The notes beneath the pieces were generated by a model. The model was not told the origin of the DNA, searched no databases, and saw nothing but the letters and a program-made list of their open reading frames with translations. From NCBI RefSeq assembly GCF_014851905.1, contig NZ_JACVAQ010000001.1:620001-684000 (forward strand): 64,000 nt of DNA, written 5' to 3'. Source of the stretch: Pseudomonas sp. PDM14. Its GTDB lineage: Bacteria > Pseudomonadota > Gammaproteobacteria > Pseudomonadales > Pseudomonadaceae. The translations under genes and the position numbers were made by a program. Numbering within the stretch: position 1 is the first letter of the stretch; each line of letters begins with the position of its first letter. This document shows positions 17,604 through 25,827 of the stretch, piece by piece.

Positions 17604-17620
17604 ATGAAAAATATTTTCAT
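17604..17620. promoter_or_regulatory. Fur-box-like palindrome upstream of receptor
   Basis: ATGAAAA-ATA-TTTTCAT is perfectly palindromic. Against the 7-1-7 Fur consensus TGATAATNATTATCA, the 15-mer TGAAAAATATTTTCA (17605-17619) matches 11 of 14 fixed positions. It is about 90-100 bases before the receptor start, within the 174-base gap after fecR. Confidence 0.6.
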
Positions 17621-17691
17621 CCAGCTTGTGACGACGCGAAAACCTCGAAGCAGAGCGCTCGCTACGCCCTGCAACGTGAACCGTGAAAACG

Positions 17692-18666
17692 CTAGCGGGG
17701 GTGAACCAGGGCTGTGCCGTCGGCCAGGTGCTCGACGCGCACCGGCAACAACTGCGGCAGCGCCGCCAGGAAGGCATCCGGGCGGGCGATGTTCAAGCTG
17801 CCGGAAACCCGGCGCTCGGCGAGGCTGGCATCGGCCAGGCCGACCGGCGCCTTGCGGTAGCGCGACAGCTCGTCGAGCAACTGCACCAGCGGCCGGTCAC
17901 GGAAAATCAGCTGGCCGCGGCGCCAGCTGGCGATTTCCTCGGGGCCGAGGCGCATCGTGCGCAGTGTCCCGCTGCGGTAGTCGAAATCGACGCCGTCGCC
18001 GGCCTCCAGCATGGCGCGGCGCTCATCGCCAACCTGCGGGCGTACCGCCACCTTGCCGCTTTCCACTGCCACCGCCAGGTGTTCGCTGCTGCGCCGCACG
18101 CTGAAACGCGTGCCCAGCACGCGCACACTGCCCTCTCCGGCGATCACATCGAAGGGCCGCGCCGCATCCGGCGCCACGGCGAAGAACGCCTCACCCGCCT
18201 GCAACTCGACCTCACGTCGGTCCTCGTAGAGGCGCACCTGCAGCCGGGTATCGACGTTGAGGTCAATGCGCGAGCCATCCTCCAGCACCACCTGACGCTG
18301 TTCGCCCGGCGCGCTGAGCAGGCTCATTTCCTGGCTCGGGCTGGAGCTGAACCAGCCTTGCCAGGTTGCCAGCACCGCCAGCAGCCCCACCGATGCGGCC
18401 AGTGCGCGGCGCGGCTGCCAGCGCGTGCGTGGGCGCAGAGGAACCACCGGAGCAGGCTGCAGGGCGGGACGCTGTACGCGGTCGAAATCCGCCCAGATCA
18501 GCTCCATGTCGGCGAAAGCCCGCGCATGGGCGCGGTCCGCTGCCAGCCAGCGCTCCAGCTCGATGCGCTGCTCAGCGGACAGCTGCCCGCTGGAGTGACG
18601 GCTGAACCAGGTGGCGGCCTGTTCGTCGATGGAAATCGGGGAATCCTTGCGCATGCTCTCGCTCAT
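17692..18666 (-). CDS. FecR-family anti-sigma/sigma regulator
   Basis: A 324-residue inner-membrane regulator. N-terminal cytoplasmic domain (DUF4880 type; DEQAATWFSRHSSGQLSAEQ...WLAADRAHARAF), one membrane helix (about 88-106, ALAASVGLLAVLATW), FecR periplasmic domain (GEQRQVVLEDGSRIDLN, GEAFFAVAPDAARPFDV, GTRFSVR), and a C-terminal STN-like part (VGLADASLAERRVSGSL). It relays receptor occupancy to the ECF sigma factor. Its ATG overlaps the sigma stop as ATGA. It precedes the receptor gene. Confidence 0.93.
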   Translation of the reverse strand: MSESMRKDSPISIDEQAATWFSRHSSGQLSAEQRIELERWLAADRAHARAFADMELIWADFDRVQRPALQPAPVVPLRPRTRWQPRRALAASVGLLAVLATWQGWFSSSPSQEMSLLSAPGEQRQVVLEDGSRIDLNVDTRLQVRLYEDRREVELQAGEAFFAVAPDAARPFDVIAGEGSVRVLGTRFSVRRSSEHLAVAVESGKVAVRPQVGDERRAMLEAGDGVDFDYRSGTLRTMRLGPEEIASWRRGQLIFRDRPLVQLLDELSRYRKAPVGLADASLAERRVSGSLNIARPDAFLAALPQLLPVRVEHLADGTALVHPR

Positions 18667-19202
18667 GTTTCGTCAGCCACGGCTTGCCCTTCCACGCGCC
18701 GCTTGCAGTGCAGCAGGGCGCTGGCGATGTGCTTTTCCACCATGCTCAGGGAAATGCCCATGCGCTGCGCCACTTCGACCTGGGACAGGCCGTCGAACTT
18801 ATGCAGGACAAAAGCCTCGCGGCGGCGCGGCGACAGATCATCAAGGGCGCGGGCCAGCAGATGCAAGCGCTGTTGCTGTTCAACGTGCTCCAAGGGGCTC
18901 GCTCCCTGTTCATCGGCCATGGCATGCAGGGTCTGCGCCGAATCGACGTCTTCGCTGGCCTGGGGCCGGGATTGCTGGCGACGCCAGTGGTCACGTAGCA
19001 GATTGCGGGCAATCTGGAAGAGAAAGGCGCGGGGCTGCTGGACCTGTTCGCGATCGCGCCAGTCCAGCCATTGGGTGAAGGCATCCTGGGCCAGGTCCGC
19101 TGCATCGGCGGAGCTGCCCAGGCGCTTGCCAAGGAACTTCAGCAGCTCGGCACGAAATGCACGGTACGCCCCGGAGACCGAGCCGCGCAGCTGCTCATCC
19201 AT
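18663..19202 (-). CDS. FecI-like ECF RNA polymerase sigma factor
   Basis: A 179-residue sigma-70 factor of the iron-starvation ECF group. Region 2 includes ADAADLAQDAFTQWLDW and PRAFLFQIARNLLRDHWRR; region 4 has LDDLSPRRREAFVLHKFDGLSQVEVAQRMGIS. Start is taken as ATG 19202, giving the family's usual N-terminus; a GTG eight codons upstream (19226) is possible. It overlaps fecR by ATGA. A Fur-like box lies 107 bases upstream, so low iron should switch the operon on. It likely drives the receptor's promoter. Confidence 0.93.
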   Translation of the reverse strand: MDEQLRGSVSGAYRAFRAELLKFLGKRLGSSADAADLAQDAFTQWLDWRDREQVQQPRAFLFQIARNLLRDHWRRQQSRPQASEDVDSAQTLHAMADEQGASPLEHVEQQQRLHLLARALDDLSPRRREAFVLHKFDGLSQVEVAQRMGISLSMVEKHIASALLHCKRRVEGQAVADET

Positions 19203-19308
19203 GACGATGACGCCAGACTGTCGCACTGTTCGTTGCTACCGCCACACCGCCCCCGACAACAGGCAACCGGACGACGCAGCGAGAGGCGACGAATCGACGG
19301 AGACCAAA

Positions 19309-19323
19309 TGAGAATAACTATCA
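19309..19323. promoter_or_regulatory. Fur box upstream of ECF sigma gene
   Basis: TGAGAATAACTATCA matches 12 of 14 fixed positions of the 7-1-7 Fur consensus TGATAATNATTATCA. It lies 107 bases upstream of the sigma gene start on the minus strand and 97 bases from the end of the next gene; the only start codon it can serve is the sigma gene. Confidence 0.72.
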
Positions 19324-19420
19324 TTAGATCTCAACCACTACGTGCTGGTCAAGGTGCCAGTAGGCCGACAGTGCCGACGATGCGCACGGTGCCCAGGACG
19401 AGCACCGTCGCAAAGCCGCC

Positions 19421-20512
19421 CTACAAGCCCGATTTGAGCCGGCTGAACGCGCGTGTCAGCGCACGGTTGAAGGCCTGGCTGTTGTCGTTCTTGGTGTACA
19501 GCTGCGCGCGCACCTCGGCCGGCGGATAGGTGCCGGGGTCGGCGAGGATCGCCGGATCGACCGTGGCATTGGCCGCCGGCACCGCGTTGGCGTAGTAGAT
19601 GGTGTTGCTGATGGCGCCGATTACCGCGGGCATCATCAGATGGTCCATCAGCGCCAGCCCGGCCTCGGGGTGCGGCGCGTCCTTGGGGATCACCATCGCA
19701 TCGAACCAGATCAGCGTGCCCTCGCGCGGGATGCTGTAGTGCAGGCTGTACGGCTTGCCGGCCTGCTGCGCCTGGCCGGCGGCGATCGACACGTTGCCGT
19801 TCCACGACATCGCCAGGCAGGCGTCACCATTGGCCAGGTCGGTGATGTTGCGGTCGTTGTCGAAGTAACGAATCGACGGCCGCACCTTGGCCAGGTGCGC
19901 TTCGGCGAGCTTGAGGTCGTCGAGGCTCTGCTGGTTGATGTCCAGGCCCAAGTAGCGGAACGCCGCGGCGAACACCTCGTTGGGGTCGTTGAGGTAGCTC
20001 ACCCCGCAGTCGGCGAATTTCGCTACCACTGCCGGATCGAGCAGCATCGCCCAGCTGTCGGTCGGCGCATCGGCCATGCGCTTGGCGATGGCCTGCTCCT
20101 GATAACCAAAACCGGTGGTGCCCCAGACATACAGACCGGCGTAACGATTGCCCGGATCGAAGGCCGCCATGTGCCCGGTGAACTCACCATCAAGGCCGGC
20201 GAAATGCGGCAGCGCGGCCTTGTCCAGCGGTTGCAGCGCGCCGCTGCCAATTGCCCGCTGCAGGTGCTGGCCGGCGGTGAGCACCAGATCGTAGCCGCTG
20301 CGTCCGGTGAGCAACTTGGTCTCGACGGTTTCCAGCGAGTCGAAATGATCGACCACCACCTTGATCCCGGTCTTCTGCTCGAAGCTGCTCAGGGTGTCCG
20401 GCGCCAGGTACTCGCCCCATATGTACAGGTTGACCTGCTTCGGCGCCTCGGCTGCCAGCGCGTGTGCGCTCGCGACCAGGCTCATGGCCAACAGACCGGC
20501 ATGCAGTTTCAT
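19421..20512 (-). CDS. Periplasmic polyamine-type substrate-binding protein (PotF/SpuD-like)
   Basis: A 363-residue periplasmic protein with a signal peptide (AMSLVASAHALAA). The mature start VNLYIWGEYLAPDTLSSFEQKTGIKVVVDHFDS is typical of PotD/PotF family binding proteins; LVLTAGQHLQRAI, YAGLYVWGTTGFGY, SYLNDPNEVFAAAFRYLG and LAMSWNGN follow. Its ATG overlaps the aguA stop (ATGA), so agmatine or a related polyamine is a natural guess for ligand. No ABC permease or ATPase gene is nearby, so it must use a transporter encoded elsewhere or act as a sensor. Confidence 0.9.
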   Translation of the reverse strand: MKLHAGLLAMSLVASAHALAAEAPKQVNLYIWGEYLAPDTLSSFEQKTGIKVVVDHFDSLETVETKLLTGRSGYDLVLTAGQHLQRAIGSGALQPLDKAALPHFAGLDGEFTGHMAAFDPGNRYAGLYVWGTTGFGYQEQAIAKRMADAPTDSWAMLLDPAVVAKFADCGVSYLNDPNEVFAAAFRYLGLDINQQSLDDLKLAEAHLAKVRPSIRYFDNDRNITDLANGDACLAMSWNGNVSIAAGQAQQAGKPYSLHYSIPREGTLIWFDAMVIPKDAPHPEAGLALMDHLMMPAVIGAISNTIYYANAVPAANATVDPAILADPGTYPPAEVRAQLYTKNDNSQAFNRALTRAFSRLKSGL

Positions 20513-21633
20513 GAAACCTCCTGGGCGCGTTTGGGCGCGGCGTACTGGGGCATGGTGATGCAGGCGACGTTGCCGCCACCGAGGAGGATTTCCCGCGAGT
20601 TGTCGATGCCGAGGATGCGGTGCTTGGGGAACAGCTCGGCCAGGGTGGCCTGGGCGACGCGATCATTCGGGTCGTCGAACAGCGGCAGGACGATGGCCGA
20701 ATTGCCGGCGTAGTAGTTGATGTAGGACGCGCAGATCTGCGTGCCGGCCTGGCGCGTGTGGGTGGCGTCGTCCTGATCCAGGCCCTCGGCCTCCTCCGCG
20801 GTCCACTCCAGCACGCGCGGCTGCGGCAGCTTGTGCACTTGCAGCTCGCGGCCCTGGGCGTCGCGGGTGCTGCGCAGGATGTCGTAGGCCTCCTGGTAGA
20901 TTTCCCACTGCGGATCGTCGCGGTCATCGGTCCATTGCTGCACCACTACGCCAGGGCGGACGAAGCAGGCCAGGTCGTCGATATGGCCGTCGGTTTCGTC
21001 GAACTTGCAGCCACGCGGCAGCCAGATCACCTGCTCGGCGCCGAGGTAATCCTGCAGCCGGCGGGTTACCTCGTCCTTGCCCAGGTGAGCGTTGCGGTTG
21101 CGGTTGAGCAGGCACTGTTCGGTGGTCAGCAACGTGCGCTGGCCATCGCTCTGGATGCCACCCATTTCGGCGATGAAGGGCGCGCGGTAGCGGTCGTAGC
21201 CTTCGATCTCGAGGATCTTCTGCGCGATCTGGTCGTCCTTGTCCCACGGGTAGTAGAGGCCGCCGTCGAGGCCGCCGTAGGCGTTGAACTCGAAGTCGAC
21301 GCCGCGCACTTCGCCGCTGTCGTCATTGACCAGGAAGGCCGGGCCGCTGTCGCGGAACCAGGTGTCGTTGCAGGTCATCTCCACCACACGCACATGGGCC
21401 GGCAGTTGGCGACGGGCGTTGGCGTACTGGCTGGCTGAAGCGCACACGGTCACCGGCTCGCTGCTGGCGATGGCGCTGACGATCTCCACCCAGACTTTCT
21501 GTGCCGGCTTGGCACCGTTGCGCCACACGTCGGTGCGCTCCGGCCAGCCGAGCCAGCAGCGCGCCTTGGGTTCGAATTCACCGGGCAGGCGGAAGCCATC
21601 GGCTTTGGGCAGGGAGGTCAGGGAACGGGCCAT
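20509..21633 (-). CDS. aguA: Agmatine deiminase
   Basis: Hydrolyses agmatine to N-carbamoylputrescine and ammonia, a step from arginine to putrescine. The 374 residues are of family length. Characteristic stretches: NDTWFRDSGPAFLV, NAYGGLDGGLYYPWDKDD, GCKFDETDGHIDDLACFV with the DGHID catalytic residues, and a C-terminal LLGGGNVACITMPQ carrying nucleophile Cys358. The residue before the Cys is Ala where many AguA proteins have His. Start at 21633 gives the usual N-terminus. No aguB is adjacent; a binding protein follows with an ATGA overlap and a LysR regulator precedes. Confidence 0.93.
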   Translation of the reverse strand: MARSLTSLPKADGFRLPGEFEPKARCWLGWPERTDVWRNGAKPAQKVWVEIVSAIASSEPVTVCASASQYANARRQLPAHVRVVEMTCNDTWFRDSGPAFLVNDDSGEVRGVDFEFNAYGGLDGGLYYPWDKDDQIAQKILEIEGYDRYRAPFIAEMGGIQSDGQRTLLTTEQCLLNRNRNAHLGKDEVTRRLQDYLGAEQVIWLPRGCKFDETDGHIDDLACFVRPGVVVQQWTDDRDDPQWEIYQEAYDILRSTRDAQGRELQVHKLPQPRVLEWTAEEAEGLDQDDATHTRQAGTQICASYINYYAGNSAIVLPLFDDPNDRVAQATLAELFPKHRILGIDNSREILLGGGNVACITMPQYAAPKRAQEVS

Positions 21634-21720
21634 TGCAGAATACTCGTCGGTGGCTGAGGAATAGCCCGACAGTACCCGTGGTAGAGCGCCCGCGACCAAT
21701 GACCATTATCGCGGAACCCT

Positions 21721-21733
21721 TGAATTAAATTCA
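21721..21733. promoter_or_regulatory. T-N11-A palindrome (LysR-type box candidate) before aguA
   Basis: TGAATT-A-AATTCA is a perfect 13-base palindrome fitting the T-N11-A LysR box rule. It lies at the 3' end of the LysR gene, 88 bases before the aguA start on the same strand. AT-rich sequence stands out in this GC-rich region. Confidence 0.55.
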
Positions 21734-22618
21734 GACATCGACCAACTGATCAGTGAGCCATTCGACGAACTGCGCCACCGCTGGCTTGTCCAGACGCAGG
21801 CGTTCGCAGACCAGCGCGTATTGCCCGAGCGAGGCCACACTAGCGGCGAACGGCCGTACCAGACGGCCGCTGGCCAGGTCCTCGGCGCTGGTCAGGTTGT
21901 CGCCGATGGCCACGCCCTGCCCTCTTGCCGCGGCTTCCATGGTCAGCCCGGCATGGCCGAGGTAGAGATGACGCTGCGGCTGGATATCGCCGGCGTGGGT
22001 GGTCAGCCAGGCGGTCCAGGTCTTGCCGTCCTGGTCGTCGTGCAGCAGGCAGTGACGCGCCAGGTCGCGCGGGTGCTTGAGCGGCAGCTGGTTGAACAGG
22101 CCGGGGCTGCATACCGGGAAGAACAGCAGGGTCGGCAAGGGCCGTACGAAGTAGGCGCTGGCATCCGCCGGACCGGTGCCGTAGGTGATCGCCAGATCGA
22201 TCTCCTCTCCAGGCTGGGTTGCCTCCAGCGGCTGCTCGTAGAGATGCAGGGTGATCTGCGGGTAGCGCTCGGAAAAATCCGCCAGGCGCCCGACCAGCCA
22301 CTTCTGCGCCAGCTCGGCAGTCACCGCGATGCGCAGTTGCGCTTGCGAGCCAGGGTCGCGCAGCTCGTCGCAGGCCTCGCCGATCAGCTCGAAGGCCTGC
22401 TGCAGGCTGCGCAACAGGCGCCTGGCTTGCGGCGTGGGGCGCACCTGGCGGCCGTCGCGCTGGAACAGGCTGGTGCCGAGCTGCTCTTCGAGCTGGCGGA
22501 TCTGGTGGCTGACGGCGCTGTCGGTGACGCATAGCTCGGCCGCAGCTCGGCCGAAATGCGCATGGCGCGCGGCGGATTCGAAGGTACGCAAGGCAGTCAG
22601 GGACGGCAGGCGGCGCAT
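21731..22618 (-). CDS. LysR-family regulator (GcvA-like)
   Basis: A 295-residue LysR regulator. N-terminal wHTH: LTALRTFESAARHAHFGRAAAELCVTDSAVSHQIRQLEEQLG; the rest is a periplasmic-binding-like effector domain (ITLHLYEQPLEATQPGEEIDLAITYG and ATSxxG-type core). GcvA/AmpR-like spacing of the HTH supports the subgroup. It lies 97 bases upstream of aguA and on the same strand, so it most likely regulates the aguA-binding protein unit, in contrast to TetR-type AguR known in Pseudomonas aeruginosa. Confidence 0.9.
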   Translation of the reverse strand: MRRLPSLTALRTFESAARHAHFGRAAAELCVTDSAVSHQIRQLEEQLGTSLFQRDGRQVRPTPQARRLLRSLQQAFELIGEACDELRDPGSQAQLRIAVTAELAQKWLVGRLADFSERYPQITLHLYEQPLEATQPGEEIDLAITYGTGPADASAYFVRPLPTLLFFPVCSPGLFNQLPLKHPRDLARHCLLHDDQDGKTWTAWLTTHAGDIQPQRHLYLGHAGLTMEAAARGQGVAIGDNLTSAEDLASGRLVRPFAASVASLGQYALVCERLRLDKPAVAQFVEWLTDQLVDV

Positions 22619-22744
22619 GGTCGGGGCATCCGGGCAAAGCCGGCATCGTTGCCCAGGTGCGCCGCCACGTCCAGTGCGGCGGCCAGTGCGGCGGCAGCGG
22701 GAGGATCGGTGCGGTAGTCAGGGCGACCATCGCACGCGAGGCAA

Positions 22745-23968
22745 TCAGCGCAGCAGTTTGCTATCCAGCACGTCGGAAGGGCCGCCCAGCACGTTCTCGC
22801 TGATCTCGATGAAGTCCTTGGTGCTGACCTTGTCCAGGCGCATCAGGCCACGGGTGACGTCGTCCAGCGAACGCTGGTTCTGCGTGCCGTTGCGGATCTC
22901 GCGGTCCAGCTCCTGCAGCAGCAATACGGCGCGCGCGGTGATCGGTCCCTTGGACTCTTCGGTGCGCAATGTCTCGACCTTCTTGCTCCAGCCGATCAGC
23001 TTCTTGCGCACCGACTGGTAACGGTCCTCGCTCATGCCACCGGCGCGGCGCACCAGTTCGATGGCGTAGTACTCGGCCAGGCCCTCGCTGATCCAGTCGC
23101 TGCGGTCGGTGTCGCGGATGCGGCTGAACACGTGAACCAGCTCGTGCACCAGGGAGCTGGTACCGTTCTCGCTGACCAGCGGCCGCTCGCTGTGCATGAA
23201 CAGCGAGTTGGGTGCGGACAGGCCGCCGCGCCACATCGGGTCGCCGGCGCCGACGATCAACAGCTTGGCCGGATCACGCGGGAACACCGCCTGCACTTCC
23301 GGCCAGACAAAGGTGAGCATGGTGATGATGTCCATGCGCCGCATGCCTTCGCCGACTGGCGCAGCCACGGTGACGTTGGTATTGCCCAGTTCGGCGCGGC
23401 GGCTGCCGACTTTGCCGGCGACGATCCAGCCGGTCGGGCGGTCGAACAGGCGCGAGGGGTTGTCGATGCGGAAGCGGTTCTCGCCGATGCGCGGCCAGCC
23501 GGTTTCCACGCTCTTCCAGCCCTTGGGCAGCTCGAACTGCAGGCGCGAGATCAGCTCGACCTTGTCGACCTGGTCCAGGTGCGCGCTGGGCACCAGGTCA
23601 TCGCCGCGCAGCAGTGCCCAGGTCGGCGTCATCCGCGCATCGAAGTCGCCGGCCTTGCGCGGATGGCTGATGCGCACCTTGTAGCTGAGCGTCGCCTCGC
23701 CCTTGCCCGGCTTCCAGGTACCGCTCTGCGGCGAGCTGCTCTGCCAGCTGCCATTGCTGGTGAAGTCGCTGTAGTAGCCCTTGTCGCCCAGGTCGAAGGT
23801 CAGGCTGCGCACCACCTCGCCCTTCTCCAGGGTCAGGGTCACTTCGGCCTGATCGCTCTCCGGCAGAAAGCGCACGTGGTAGTCCAGGTCGACCTTCTTC
23901 GCCGCCCACAGCGGGCTGCTCAGGCACAGCAGGACAACGGAAGACAGCAGTTTGTGACGAGCAGACAT
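22745..23968 (-). CDS. M61-like zinc metalloprotease, exported
   Basis: A 407-residue protein with a signal peptide (SSVVLLCLSSPLWAA). Zinc motif H275-E-L-V-H279 and the downstream SEGLAEYY with E295 as likely third ligand give an HExxH..E gluzincin site. The N-terminal beta domain (VDLDYHVRFLPESDQAEVTLTLEKGEVV) resembles the M61/aminopeptidase N fold. Start at 23968: GGAG lies nine bases upstream and the signal peptide begins here. It follows the YcgN gene by 56 bases. Substrate unknown. Confidence 0.82.
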   Translation of the reverse strand: MSARHKLLSSVVLLCLSSPLWAAKKVDLDYHVRFLPESDQAEVTLTLEKGEVVRSLTFDLGDKGYYSDFTSNGSWQSSSPQSGTWKPGKGEATLSYKVRISHPRKAGDFDARMTPTWALLRGDDLVPSAHLDQVDKVELISRLQFELPKGWKSVETGWPRIGENRFRIDNPSRLFDRPTGWIVAGKVGSRRAELGNTNVTVAAPVGEGMRRMDIITMLTFVWPEVQAVFPRDPAKLLIVGAGDPMWRGGLSAPNSLFMHSERPLVSENGTSSLVHELVHVFSRIRDTDRSDWISEGLAEYYAIELVRRAGGMSEDRYQSVRKKLIGWSKKVETLRTEESKGPITARAVLLLQELDREIRNGTQNQRSLDDVTRGLMRLDKVSTKDFIEISENVLGGPSDVLDSKLLR

Positions 23969-24024
23969 TGCGTGGGCTCCATGCATGACGGTATCGGCCT
24001 TGGACCGACGACTGCGCGATTCGC

Positions 24025-24474
24025 TCAACCCGCGCGAAAGATCAGGTAGTCCTCCCAGTCATCCTCGGCCACAGCGTTCTCGCTGAGCATGCGTCCGGAC
24101 TGGGAAATACGTTCGTGGTGCACCGCCTCGCGGTCGCCACAGACCAGATGATGCCAGAGCGGCAGCTCCTTGCCCTCGCTGACCAGGCGATAGCCACAGG
24201 TCGGCGGCAACCATTGGAACTGATCGGCCTGCGCCGGGGTGAGCTGGATGCAGTCGGGCACCTGCGCGCGGCGGTTGGCGTAGTCGCTGCACTGGCAGGT
24301 TTTCAGGTCGAGCAGTTTGCAGGCGATGCGCGTGTAGTAGACGCTGCCATCGTCCTCGTCCTCGAGCTTCTGCAGGCAGCACAGGCCGCAGCCGTCGCAC
24401 AGCGACTCCCACTCGTCCTGGTCGAGCTGGGCGAGGGTCTTGCGTTTCCAGAAGGGTTCGACTTTGGCGGCCAT
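24025..24474 (-). CDS. ycgN: YcgN family cysteine cluster protein (UPF0260)
   Basis: A 149-residue cytoplasmic protein with a cysteine cluster, C26-x-x-C29-x-x-C32-C33 and C52...C60-x-C62, consistent with a metal or Fe-S centre. The sequence [22 protein letters not shown] is the UPF0260 hallmark and length matches the family. It sits near ycgL and rnd, as in many Pseudomonas genomes. No biochemical role is established to my knowledge. Confidence 0.93.
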   Translation of the reverse strand: MAAKVEPFWKRKTLAQLDQDEWESLCDGCGLCCLQKLEDEDDGSVYYTRIACKLLDLKTCQCSDYANRRAQVPDCIQLTPAQADQFQWLPPTCGYRLVSEGKELPLWHHLVCGDREAVHHERISQSGRMLSENAVAEDDWEDYLIFRAG

Positions 24475-24603
24475 GGCGACGATACAACGCGAAAAAGGGC
24501 GGCAGTCTAGCCCCTGCGGCAGCAGGGGCCAAGCAGCGGCGACTGATGGTCTGGCTGAGGGGAGGCACCGCCAACGCAGCGCACGGCGAAACCTCGGAGG
24601 AGC

Positions 24604-25533
24604 TTAGTAGCCGCGGGCGAAATCCACCTCGCCACGCAGCACCTCGCCGGCTTGCCAACGTTGCAGGTTGTCGAGGAACAAACGCGTGAGCAACTGCGGG
24701 TCGGTGGGGGCCGAGCTGTGCCCGGTCAACAGCAACCGCGGTGCATCCCAGAAACCGTGGCCAGCCGGCAGCGGCTCTTGCCGGCAAACATCGATCACCG
24801 CACCGGCCAGGTGGCCACGGCGCAGGGTCGCCAGCAGGTCCTCGTCAACCACCGCCACGCCGCGGCCGATGTTGATGAACAGCGCTTCGGCGGGCATCTG
24901 CGCGAACAGCGCCGCGTCATAGACATCGCGGGTGGCCGGGGTATCCGGCAACAGGTTGATCAGGCAGTCGGCCCAGGCGGCCTGCTCGGCCAGCGCGTCC
25001 AGGCCATGCACCTCGGCGAACGGCGCGATGGGCCGCGGCTGACGGGCGATACCGCGCAGCTGCACGCCGAACGGGGCGAGGAATTCGGCCATCTGCGTGC
25101 CAATGTCGCCGGCCCCGACCACCAGTACCCGCACACCGCGCAGGCTGCTCGGCAGCTGCGCGTCCCAGTGCTGCTCGACCTGGGTGGCGAGACGCCCGAG
25201 CAGGCGCCGGCGCTGGGCCAGCAGGTAGGTGAGCACGTATTCGGCCATCACCTGACCGAAGATGCCCACGGCGCGGCTGAGGCGGTAATCGCGCGGCAGG
25301 TCGCTGGCCAGCAGCGGCGTGATCCCGGCCCAGGTCGACTGCAGCCACTGCGGCCGGGCACCCGTGCGCAGCAGCGCGGCGAGCAGATCCGGCTGGCCCA
25401 GCCAGACCGTACAGCCTTCTGCCTGGTTCAGGCTTGCGCGCTCCCCCGCCACGACCAGCTCAGCCTGTGGCAGGGCCGCTTGCAACAGGCCGGCGTAGTC
25501 TTCGGGGTCGCGGTCGGCGAGGAGGATGCGCAT
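24604..25533 (-). CDS. D-2-hydroxyacid dehydrogenase (GhrA-like)
   Basis: A 309-residue NAD(P)H-dependent oxidoreductase. Rossmann motif is VVGAGDIGTQ (about 135-144); the catalytic set is Arg in INIGRGVAVVDEDLL, Glu in CRQEPLP and His in LTGHSSAPTD. GhrA reduces glyoxylate or hydroxypyruvate, but the class covers many 2-oxo acids, so the substrate is uncertain. The start ATG overlaps the ycgL stop as TGATG, so the two are translationally linked. Confidence 0.88.
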   Translation of the reverse strand: MRILLADRDPEDYAGLLQAALPQAELVVAGERASLNQAEGCTVWLGQPDLLAALLRTGARPQWLQSTWAGITPLLASDLPRDYRLSRAVGIFGQVMAEYVLTYLLAQRRRLLGRLATQVEQHWDAQLPSSLRGVRVLVVGAGDIGTQMAEFLAPFGVQLRGIARQPRPIAPFAEVHGLDALAEQAAWADCLINLLPDTPATRDVYDAALFAQMPAEALFINIGRGVAVVDEDLLATLRRGHLAGAVIDVCRQEPLPAGHGFWDAPRLLLTGHSSAPTDPQLLTRLFLDNLQRWQAGEVLRGEVDFARGY

Positions 25534-25826
25534 CAGACCGGGTCGTTGCGGCGCAGCAGTTCTTCGGGCAGGTGCTCGATGTAGTCGTCTTCGGGCGGCG
25601 GCATCTGCAGGTGATAACCCTGGGTCTCGAGGTTCTCCAGCACCTTGTGGATGTCCTCGCGGGCCAGCGGTTTCTCCGGTGTCAGCACCAGGCTGAAGGC
25701 CAGCTGCGGCGGGCCGAACGCGGCCAGCAGTGCCTCCGGCACGCGCTTGAGCTCGTCGCTCTTGAGCACATAGAGGTACATCTCGTTCTTGCGTGGGCTG
25801 CGGTAAATGGAGCAGATCTTCTTCAT
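25533..25826 (-). CDS. ycgL: YcgL domain protein
   Basis: A 97-residue YcgL-fold protein: [20 protein letters not shown] and [22 protein letters not shown] match the family. GGAAGAC precedes the ATG. It starts one base beyond the rnd stop and its stop overlaps the dehydrogenase start, so rnd-ycgL-dehydrogenase is an operon. Function is unknown. Confidence 0.92.
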   Translation of the reverse strand: MKKICSIYRSPRKNEMYLYVLKSDELKRVPEALLAAFGPPQLAFSLVLTPEKPLAREDIHKVLENLETQGYHLQMPPPEDDYIEHLPEELLRRNDPV

Positions 25827-25827
25827 G

